DNA of 64,000 nucleotides from Dipylidium caninum (lineage: Eukaryota; Platyhelminthes; Cestoda; Cyclophyllidea; Dipylidiidae). This document shows positions 34,126-44,449 of this stretch, piece by piece. Location: assembly GCA_017562135.1 (NCBI GenBank), contig QEYB01000654.1, positions 496,001 through 560,000 on the forward strand, given 5' to 3'. Positions within the stretch are counted from its first letter, which is position 1; every line of letters starts with the position of its first letter. The translations under genes and the position numbers were made by a program. A model generated the notes under the pieces. It had not been told where the DNA came from, made no database searches, and was given only the letters and a program-made list of their open reading frames with translations.

Positions 34126-37100
34126 ATGGATAACGCTGGACACGTTTTAACTTTGCAAACGATTAATCCCAACGTGGTCCACATGCAGTATGCTGTTCGT
34201 GGCCCTATTGTTACTCGCTCACAAGAATTAGAAAAAGAGTTGCTGTCAGGGAAGAAAAAGAGTTTTCAGCAGGTTGTCAAATGTAATATTGGCGACTGTC
34301 ACGCCACGGGACAGAAGCCTATCACATTTTTGCGTCAAGTTATCGCCCTCTGCAGTTACCCCGCTTTGTTGGACGACCCGAAATTTCCCGACGATGCGAA
34401 GGAGCGTGCTCGTAGCATTTTGGCCGGTTGCGCAGGAGAAAGTGTTGGTAAGTGTCCAAACGCTTAAGACGTCTACTATTATGATTGAATTGTTTTTGTC
34501 ATATTATACTTATTGTAGGCTCATATAGCATTTCAACCGGAGTGATTTCGATACGCGAGCGCATATCTAAGTACATCGAACGTCGCGATGGGATTCCCGC
34601 TAATCCATCTAACATATTTCTTTCAAACGGCGCTAGCGAAGCTGTCAAAGTTTGATTACTTTTGTGTTACTTCGTCCCAATCTATTTTCAGATTGCTTAG
34701 CAAAAACGTGTTTTTCTCCTGGCAGGCGGTTCTTCTGCTTCTCTCCTCCTCCGAGCCTGGATCTGACCGAGCCGGTGTGATGGTGCCAATCCCTCAATAT
34801 CCTCTCTACTCGGCTACCAATGCTGAATATAACGCCTACCAGATTAACTACTACCTAGACGAAGAGAACAATTGGAATTTGGATGTGGTAGAACTCGAGA
34901 GGGCCTTAGCAGAAGCAAAGAATAATTGCGCGCCTCGAGCGTTAGTCGTGATTAATCCTGGCAATCCCACTGGCCAAGTTCTTTCTCTACAAAGCATGCA
35001 GGCAAGTCCATAACAATTATTTTATATCACATGCTTCCTTCTCACGTCGGCAGACGTTTGGCCGGTTCCTTCAAGTTTACTTTTCATTCGAGAATGGGGG
35101 GACAATAAACGCCTAACAATGAAGAGATGTGTCTGTGCCACATGCTAGATGCAGTATTTTTCCTTTTTATATCAGTCAATCTTTTATTCGTTGTCACATG
35201 ACATGGTTTGCTACTTGCGTTTTTCGAGAAGGTGGTGAAGCCTTTAATTGTCCTGGCGACTGATATCAGTGTCAGATTAAGTTATCTATACCAGATAAAC
35301 CTGTTTCGATTTAACCATTCCTGTGAACAGGATACTTTTTCAGGCATTCGAGACGTTAGGACGTGTTAAATGAATAATCTTTTTTCTTTTAAATCAATTT
35401 GTTGTTGTGGCTCTTTTTCTCCAGGAAATTATCCGGTTCGTGAAACGTCATGACCTCGTTCTCCTAGCTGATGAGGTCTATCAATTTAACATCTATCATC
35501 CCGAGAAGACCCCTTGGACATCTTTCAAGAAGGTCCTTCACGACATGGGTCCCGAGTACGCGGACAGCGTTGAGCTCGCCTCCTTCATGTCGGCTAGCAA
35601 AGGTTATATGGGTGAATGCGGTTTCCGTGGCGGCTACTGCGAGTTGGTGAATTTCGATGCCGACGTAAAGACGCAGCTATTCAAATATCTATCTGCCCGG
35701 CTCTGCCCCGCTGTGCTGGGCCAGGTGCGTTTTCTTCACAATATTTATTATTTGTAGTGTTATCGCCTTCTCCCTTCCTTACATTATCTGGCTTTTCATC
35801 AAATAGGCGTTAATCGTGAAACCGCTGATTTATTTAGCCATTGTGCTCTATACGTCCATTGTTGTTCCCCCCCAGCTTGACGTCACGAGTGAACTGTTTC
35901 TTAGGCAGGCAGATGTATGTCTTTCTTACGACTTAAGCAGATCAGGCTGGTTTATTGACTTGGGAGACTAAGTTAGTCCTGTTTGTGGACAGCCTGCGTT
36001 TGTTCAAAGGTCGTGAGGTAATGTGAAACGCCTGCTAGTAAATGGTTGAGTCCGTGTTGACTAGTAGGGCGTGGTCAGCAGGGATGAATGAGGGAAATTA
36101 ACGAGTTGGTGGGCTGATTGATGGGTGGACGACAAGTAGTAGAGTGAATAAATGCGGGCGGATGAGTTAATTGTCTCCGGAAGAAGGGTGGGAGGAGCGA
36201 GCTAATTATCTGCTCGTCCTCTTGAGATTCCGTTTCGCGTTTTGACTATCTCCTCCTCCACCTCAAGGTCATGATAGGCGTAATCTGCGATCCTCCAAGG
36301 CCGGGCGAACCCTCCTATGACCTCTTCACCCGCGAGCGCGACTCTGTGCTGTCAGACTTGAAGGAGAAGGCTCAACTCACCACGGACACGTTGAATGGCC
36401 TAGAGGATGTCACCTGCAATGCTGTTCAGGGTGCCATGTATGCCTTTCCTCAAATCCGACTACCACCGAAAGCCATTGCTGCGGCAAAGGTACTTGCTTT
36501 CTGCTCCCACTGTCTTGTCCAATTGCCTTCTTACCTTCGCCACTTTCATATTATGCCTAACTTTAAAGCCCATGCCATTAATTGCACCCCCCCCGCCCGC
36601 GGGTGAGTGGAGAAATAGTTGTTCTGATAGGTGGATGGTCACAGGAAATTATGTCCGCTTGCTTAAAAGCACAAATTCCCCCCAAAGAAGGCAATTATGC
36701 AGAAGGTAGGGTACAAGACCAAGTGGATTTGTTGAAGTATTTACATGGCGGGGGGAGGAGCAGAAGATTTACCCCCACTCGGGTTAGAATGGCCGCCTAC
36801 CGGCAAATTGGGGCACAAGGGACGGAGTTGGTCGGACGGCCAAAGTGTGCCCGTCAGCCTTAGTCGTGACTAACTCTCCCCTTTCGCGGGTGGGGGGATG
36901 GGTGGTTGGGGGTTGTGAGTCATTGGGACGTTTGCAGCGGTCCATTTCAGGAATTTTGACGAATTTCGGATTGACTTCTCGCCCCGACCCAAGCTTCATC
37001 CTCCAGTCCCCTTTTGACTTTATTTGGGTGTCGATGAGCCCCTTCCACTCACTTCCATGTTACCCTTTATCTGATCCGCCCTCATTGCTCACCCTTCTCG

Positions 37101-37369
37101 TTGTTACAAGTCGCTAGGTGAATAGGCTGCAGTGTCATTTCGTTAACATGCTATGTTTTCTGCTTCACAATCAGGTAAACCAAGGCCTTGGAATAGTAGA
37201 ATCTCGGGCCACTGAATTATTTTGAACCTGTTCGTCTTTTTTTTCTCGACTTTAGGAGAAAGGAATGGAACCAGACTTCTTCTACTGTCTCTCGCTGCTG
37301 GAAGAGAAGGGCATCTGCTTCGTGCCAGGTTCGGGATTCGGTCAAAAAGCCCGGCACTTACCACTTCCG
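34126..37369 (+). CDS. GPT: Alanine aminotransferase (last exon not found)
   Basis: This is a PLP enzyme that exchanges the amino group between alanine and 2-oxoglutarate. Exons: 34126-34447, 34519-34649, 34726-35001, 35425-35724, 36268-36489 and 37256-37369; about 454 residues are recovered of the usual 480-500. Signatures in order are [52 protein letters not shown]-type segment [31 protein letters not shown], the PLP-lysine segment [28 protein letters not shown] and [10 protein letters not shown]. Phases agree throughout. Intron 3 begins with GC instead of GT. In the last exon an extra A in a run of five (37344-37348) shifts the frame; without it the family ending PGTYHFR is restored. The final exon of about 35 residues was not located downstream. 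Confidence 0.93.
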
Positions 37370-38602
37370 GTGAGCTAGTCGTCTCATCTCCCTGATTTAA
37401 CACATTTATTGCACTTTCCCCCCCTACCTTTCTCATATCTTTCACTGATTTACCTTCTTATTGAGTCCTCCCAACCAGATAAGGCATTTAAATGCTTGAA
37501 ATATTGTGGAGAAGACTTCTTATGAAGGATTGTCTAATCGTGGTAGTCATGAAAGACCGTTCCACATGCCAAAGCAATTCACAATGATTGATTGATGAGG
37601 CTTGCGCTTCTCTCTCTCTCTCCCTCCACTTTGCAATCCCAAAACCTTCCTCTTCTCTGCCTGGAAGGCGTCACCGCCTGCCCCCATCCCACTGCAGTGC
37701 ACGAGTTTGTGTTTGCCTTAGCGACAGAATTTACCTAGCTTTAGTGGAGCACATAAGCTCATCTCGCAAGGTGGCGGCATTTGTTACACCAAGCAAATAT
37801 TGTAGTTGACACGTTGACATCTCCATGGGGATTGTGGAAGTTGCTTTCGGAGTATTTGGTTGATTTGTTGTCCATGCAAGTGGGGATTGTTCTCCCTCGT
37901 TCGCACCCTCCTCCCGTGATTCCAAGTGCACTTGGTGGGAAACAATGCATGTTTTCGTACACAGGGATGTTCGAGTTTTTGTTTTAAACTATCTCTCCCC
38001 CCCCCTCTCATTTCTCTTAACAGCCCACAGCGTTTAATTCGGCGTTCGGTTTGGTTTCGGCTTTCTGCAAAGCAAATATGTTTTATCGGTTGAATCTGGT
38101 GAAGCTTACAATCGGAGTGTTGGTGAGAGAGAATTTTATGCACTGCACTTCGCCCGGCGGGGGTGGGGGGGGGGGAGAAGTTGTGAACGGCTTGGCAGAC
38201 GACGTTGCTAGTGGCTACCGCCGATGCCACGTGGCTGTGGCACTTCGGCTACAGAGAGTTTTGGCCAAAATGTGACGAAGGGGCGATACTCCCGTCTGCC
38301 TTTCAGTCCTACTCTCCTCTCCCGTGTCCATTGCAAAGTCTCCCCACTAAACAGCAGATTGACATCGTTGACAGCGGGGTAACACATTCGAAAAACTGTT
38401 CCGATGACTCCTCGTGGCCGAATTGGGCAGATAGTTTCTTTTGTCTCATTTTTAATAATTACCATCACACCTTAAGCGGCGCGAGTTAGAATTGTATTAA
38501 CGGACCGAATTTTGCGAATAAAACAAGGCTCCTGTCACGATTTGACCCCGTTGAGCATCTTGAGAGTGGGTAAACAGATCGCATAATCCATCCCCTTATA
38601 TT
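37370..38602 (+). other. Downstream of the aminotransferase exons, no exon recognised
   Basis: This should be the last aminotransferase intron, or the 3' end of the gene. It contains CT runs and a G-rich tract near 38,159-38,175. No segment fits the expected ending (a short helix after HFR) in the required phase. Confidence 0.35.
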
Positions 38603-39908
38603 GCCGTTCACACGGTCTTCACCGCCGTCGGAGCCTCACGACGCATCGACGGGTTCACCACCGCCACGTAATTTGTCCCGTCACTGGCGTGGCGTGGCGT
38701 GGGAAGGCGACCACTTCGGCCGGCAGAAGGTGGCGACGCCCAGCCAAGCAGCCGCGTCCACGAGGGACAGCAGCGCCACTTGGCGTTTCTCGCCTCCACT
38801 CCTCATGTGTGTGCGGCGCCGTGTCATGACCTGCAAGCGGGTGAATGAGTGGTTGGTTGGGTGTGTTCATTTCGCTTCGGTGTGTGGCCTCCACCTCCAC
38901 CTACATCGCGACCTCCACTGCGACCTCCACCTCGTCCTCGGCCTCGTCCTCGTTGCCACGAGCCTCGTGTGCGCGCCTCGGGTCGCATGACGAAACAGGC
39001 CTTTCATGCTGACAACTGCGCTGAGCACCAGCGACGCCGCCGACAGCCTGGTTGGCGGCTGCCGAGGCGACAGTGTTTGGAGGCAGCGGAGACAGCGGAG
39101 ACAGCGGAGGCAACTGGGCGTTTGCAGCCGCGGACAGCGACTGGCGGGCAGACGTCCTTCGTGGGTGTCGGTGAGGCAGTGAATGGCCACACCTTCGACG
39201 TTGGCCGTGGCGAGGATGCGAAGTTGCCGCTGCTTGCTGAAAGGCGAAGGAGTAGAGTGGCGAGGCCTTCTCTCCTCTTTTTTCCTTTCCTTTCCTTTCC
39301 TTCGTCCTTCTGCCTTCGTGCCTTCCTTTTACTCACTCACTCACTCACTCACTCACTCACCGCGGAGCGCCTTTCAGAGCGCCACCCACCCGAGCTCCTC
39401 CTCACACTGGCCTGCCACGCTCACTGACTGACTGACTGACTGACTGAGACTGATTGACAAGTGTAGCGGAGATTTGGGGAGCGGCCAAGTAGCGAGTCGT
39501 GTTTACCCTCCGCAAGTTGGCAAAGGCGCGGCGATCGACGCGGTGACAAAGAAGGTGACATTGGCGTGTTTGTTTCTCACCTGTTCTGCCACGCAAACAG
39601 AGGAGGCGTTGCCAACATGCGTCAGTGAGTCGGTGGGGCGGTCGTCGGTGGATCGAGGAGGTGTGTCCTCGGTGGATGTGAGGCGAGAGAAGGAGAGAAG
39701 AGAGACGCAGGGAGGCAGGAAGGAATGGAGGGAGAGGGGGAGGGAGGGGAGGGAAGGAGGCAGAGAGGAGAAATGCTCGTTTTGCAGATTGCATCTGATG
39801 CTGAGGCGGGTTTCTCTCCGTGCCGGCATCTCTTGAGGGAGCGCCACTTGGCGGTTGCCACAAAGAACGTGGGTGGCAAGCGTTTCTGTCACCCTGGGGG
39901 GCCCTAGG
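38603..39908. repeat. Left arm of a large inverted repeat
   Basis: This arm starts at GCCGTTCACACGGTCTTC and ends at CACCCTGGGGGGCC. It matches the reverse complement of 42947-44449. It contains an (ACTC)n run at 39331-39360 and an (ACTG)n run at 39421-39448, both mirrored in the other arm. About 150 bases near 38,670-38,830 have no counterpart in the right arm. Confidence 0.9.
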
Positions 39909-42900
39909 GTGGGTCGGGCGAAGCTCCCTCTTCGTGGACCATTGACAATCGTCGTCTCTCCGCTCTGATCGACGGGTGTGTCGCACCATCACTCGCCACA
40001 CACCCTCCTCGTTCGCGCTCGTCCTCGGGCACCACCGCAGCCCCAAGTCGGCGGAGCTGGTCGCACGTAGCTCAAACGGTGCGCTCGCGTGCGACCATGT
40101 GGAGTAGACTGGGCGAGGAGAAACGCGTCGAGCGAGTGGCGGCTTCAATGAGGCGGTTGAAGCGGCGAGTGCCTCGACGAGTGGGCGACGTGTTGGGCGG
40201 AAGTGGGGCCAAACTCCAGTGACGCAGTCCACTAGCAGGAGAATTCACGTTAGAGATTGTCTCGTCCACTGGCTCTTCGAGCCTGAAACCTCCCGTCGTC
40301 TCACTACGACACGTGGGATGCCCTCACGACACGGCAGTTTTTGATGCCTCCTTCTCTGTGCCACGAAGACTTTCTGCCTTCACTGCCGTTGTGATTCCGC
40401 CTTCCCTCGCCTTGCAGCACGACCATTTTGCCCTCGGTGCCGGTAATGCGTCGGGTGATGTCGGACCTGGCTGACTTCCACAAAGCCTTTCTGCTCAAGT
40501 ACGCCTCGTAAACCTGTCGGCTCCCGCCTCTCGGACGAGGGTCTCTCATCTCATCTCATCTCTCCTCTCCTCGTCTACCTCCGCTTCGAGGCAGTACACC
40601 GTCGTCTGCTCCTCTGCCTTCGTCTCTTCCGTCTTCCCTCTTCTTTTGGGTGCTGGGCCATCCCACTTTCTTCTCTCCCTCTCTCCTTCTCTTGTCATTC
40701 TGAACTCAACTCCTCCCTGTCGTCCCCCAACCCGTTGTCCCTCCCTCTGTAGAATCCCTCCTTCTGCTCTCCATCCCTCAATTTCGAATTTTGTAGTGCA
40801 TCCTCAATGCCAAGAACCGAACAAAATACACTGATAGATAGCTGCAGACAACATTGCACTATGGGCCATGCACATTCTCGTTCGACGCTCTCGTGATAGT
40901 CACAGGCATTTGGCAGGATTCCGCTTCAACAATCGGGGAAGCGGGTCCTTGACGGCCTGGAAGGGGAGCAACCGGCTTCCTCCTGTCATCCGCCTCCATC
41001 AGCTCCACGTATTCAAGGCCAAGACCCGAGCTCCGTTTGGCAGTTGTGGTGTTTAGTCCCGGCTGACTGAGATGCAACTCTCTGACCGGGCAAAAGTTTT
41101 TCGGAGTTGCAACTCCGAAAACTTTTGCCCTCGTGCCGCCCATTGGCTTGAGTTGCGTCAACGACCAAACCGATGCGCCTCGACCGACGTCTGAGAGAAT
41201 CCCACAGCTCCTCCTCGTGGACCAACGCGACACCGACACAGTGTCCCCTTCAATGCAGACTGTTGCTCGAGGCAGAGATGGACACGCCACTTCTCCAGAT
41301 CGACCACGCTGTTTTTTACTTTGCAAAATGCGTAGAGTGGCAGCCGCCTTTCTCCTCTCCCCCCGCCGGGGGGTGCTTCGTCTCACCGGGCGTTCAAACG
41401 CTCCTTTCTTCTCACCCAACCATCTCAAACACTTCACTCAGACACTCGTTCACCTCACAGGGGGACAAACTCATCGTCCACTTGAAGCTTCCTTTTCCCG
41501 TCCGACTGACGAAAGCAAGCGTCAGACTCATCCAGCCGCCAAATGACATTCTCTCCCGTCCTCTTTAATTTACCCTCATCGTCCACTCCCGGGGCGTAGT
41601 GCCTCTTCTCCCACTCACCCGGGACAATGGGTGAGTGCACAACCGCTCAGCCGCCCGATGCGACTGGCCGGAAAGAGCCAACTTGCCCAAATTTTGCCCC
41701 ACCCCGTTTGTCCCGTTCATGCATGGTTTAACCGAAGCGCTTCCAGATGTCAGGACTAACTCCCGAGTATCTCCATTCGGCCTCGGAGGTCTGTGTTTTC
41801 TTCCACACTCCCAAATGTAGGGATGTTATTGCGTCTTTCTCCTCCTCCCTCGCGTAAATTCGGCCAAACACACTCGTCCGGCGCCAGAAGAGCGGTAGTT
41901 TGTGTGTCTTTTAACGTCCCGTGTGCGTTCTGCTGCGTCCGGCGTCAGAATCTACGCGCCTTCCGCACAAGCCTCCTCTCAGAGACAGAATGGAGGTACT
42001 CGGGAGTTATTTCCTGACCTCTGGAAGCCCTTTTTGCCAAACCATACGTGATTGGGACAACGTGGGGCAAATTTGGCCAGGTCGGCTCTTTCCACTGCGT
42101 CCGCCGCTGGAGCATCGCCCTCCATTTCGGAGTTTTCTCTGCAAACAAGGTGTAAATCAAAATAACCCAGGTCGGGTGTGGACGGTGACCTTGACCCAAG
42201 ATCGAGCATTCGACGCAGGCTTGGTCAAAGTTCACACTCCACAAACAACAATCCCCTTCTGGGAGTAAACACGGCGAGTGCACTAAGCCGAAATGCTTGT
42301 TTATTTCTGCCACCTACCCACATGTTTGGTGTTTTGTTCTGGTTTTGAGTTGAATTACCATTGCGACGCACTTTTAACTTTTTATTTACACAGTGAAGAG
42401 ATTGAAGGATGCCTGGAGTTTGTTACGGGCGTAGCAGCGTCGGATAAATTTACCGTAAACATGATTGTTGTGCCGGCTCGAAGCGACTCATTCGATGCCA
42501 TTTTCCTGCTAAATGTGTTAATGCCGAGGCCTTTACACGTTTTCACTAAATTACAACTCTACACAGCGTAATTCTGATACCCCCATTTCGTCATCATCAC
42601 GGTGGTGGGTCTGAAGTTCAAACAAAAGATGACAAGGCCTAAAAATGTGAAATCGTAGCCCACTGAAGGACGGCCAATCTGAATCGTTTGTCCCTCCAAT
42701 CAATACGTTAATTGGTTCGCAGACGACCAATCAGAGTTGTGCGACACCCCGATTGGGTCCTTTCTGATGCACAAAGCGTGGATAACCACTGTGACGTCAC
42801 GTGACGATTTCGATTGGTTTTCGGAATCCCCTTTTAACGAAAGCGGTGCCATGGCGCTGAGAGGAGGCTGCCTCGTTGAGGCCGATTTAAAGGCAACGCA

Positions 42901-42946
42901 GGAAATCGACCGAGTAGGGACAGGGAGAAAGAGTGAAGAGAGGCTG
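39909..42946. other. Spacer of the large inverted repeat
   Basis: About 3 kb between the arms. It contains CT-rich stretches (about 40,550-40,760) and a 43-base near-perfect palindrome at 41088-41130. There is no recognised gene or transposase. Confidence 0.5.
41088..41130. repeat. 43-base palindrome in the spacer
   Basis: The segment pairs with itself around position 41109/41110 (GAGTTG|CAACTC), with arms running out to GGGCAAAAG and CTTTTGCCC. The only defect is one extra T at 41097. There is no loop, so it could extrude as a cruciform. Confidence 0.9.
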
Positions 42947-44449
42947 AGGCCCCCCAGGGTGACAGAAACGCTTGTCTCCCACTTTCGTGGCGGCTTCTGT
43001 GCACGCCTCGCCTCGCCTGCCTGCCTGCCTGCCTCGAGCTCCGCGTCGGGACAGACACACTGCGCCGCCAACCATCTCCATGGCGCTGATTTCTCGCAAT
43101 CGGCGAAACCGTCTCCCCCACCTCCGCCTCACCCTCTCCTCAGCCGCTGACACTGCTGCTGTGGTATGCGCACACGAACATGGACGCCGAGCTCGAGGCC
43201 TCGACCGCCTCGCGCATTAACGCACATCACACCGAAAAAGCAGTCCACACTGTCACTCGCCACAAGGAGACGGACTGCCAGGGGGGAGGAGAATGAGGAG
43301 GATGAGTAGAGGCAGAAGGGCAGCAGGAGGAAGGGGATGCCAAGGTGAGGCAGCTCATTGTCGGCAACCGCCAAGTGGCACTCCCTCAAGAGATGCCGGC
43401 ACGGAGAGAAACCCGCCTCAGCATCAGATGCAATCTGCAAACGAGCATTTCTCCTCTCTGCCTCCTTCCCTCCTCCCTCCCCCTCTCCCTCCATTCTTTC
43501 CTGCCTCCCTGCGTCTCTCTCTCTCCTTCTCTCGCCTCACATCCACCGAGGACACACCTCCTCGATCCACCGACGACCGCCCCACCGACTCACTGACGCA
43601 TGTTGGCAACGCCTCCTCTGTTTGCGTGGCAGAACAGGTGAGAACAAACACGCCAATGTCACCTTCTTTGTCACCGCGTCGATCGCCGCGCCTTTGCCAA
43701 CTTGCGGAGGGTAAACACGACTCGCTACTTGGCCGCTCCCCAAATCTCGCTACACTTGTCAATCAGTCACTCAGTCAGTCAGTCAGTCAGTCAGTCAGTC
43801 AGTGAGCGTGGCAGGCCAGTGTGAGGAGGAGCTCGGGTGGGTGGCGCTCTGAAAGGCGCTCCGCGGTGAGTGAGTGAGTGAGTGAGTGAGTGAGTAAAAG
43901 GAAGGCACGAAGGCAGAAGGACGAAGGAAAGGAAAGGAAAAGGAAAGGAAAAAGAGGAGAGAAGGCCTCGCCACTCTACTCCTTCGCCTTTCAGCAGCAG
44001 CGGCAACTTCGCATCCTCGCCACGGCCAACGTCGAGGTGTGGCCATTCACTGCCTCACCGACACCCACGAAGGACGTCTGCCCGCCAGTCGCTGTCCGCG
44101 GCTGCAAACGCCCAGTTGCCTCCGCTGTCTCCGCTGCCTCCAAACACTGTCGTCTCGGCAGCCGCCAACCAGGCTGTCGGCGGCGTCGCTGGTGCTCAGC
44201 GCAGTTGTCAGCATGAAAGGCCTGTTTCGTCATGCGACCCGAGCGCGCACACGAGGCTCGTGGCAACGAGGACGAGGCCGAGGACGAGGTGGAGGTCGCA
44301 GTGGAGGTCGCGATGTAGGTGGAGGTGGAGGCCACACACCGAAGCGAAATGAACACACCCAACCAACCACTCATTCACCCGCTGGCGGGGCCTGAACCCG
44401 TCGATGTGTCGTGAGGCTCCGACGGCGGTGAAGACCGTGTGAACGGCCT
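42947..44449. repeat. Right arm of a large inverted repeat
   Basis: Reverse-complement partner of 38603-39908, with the mirrored microsatellites at 43771-43803 and 43866-43895. It carries about 350 additional bases near 42,985-43,345. All open frames seen in this arm have a mirror-image twin in the other arm and no family signature, so I do not call genes here. Confidence 0.9.

Noticed and set aside
38000..38095. Segment after TTAACAG (38023) considered as the last aminotransferase exon
   Set aside because: Phase can be matched, but the translation (PQRLIRRSVWFRLSAK) does not resemble the expected ending of the enzyme.
38603..44449. Open frames of 100-280 residues in both arms of the large inverted repeat
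   Set aside because: They mirror one another because of the repeat, are rich in simple-sequence peptides, and show no transposase or other domain.
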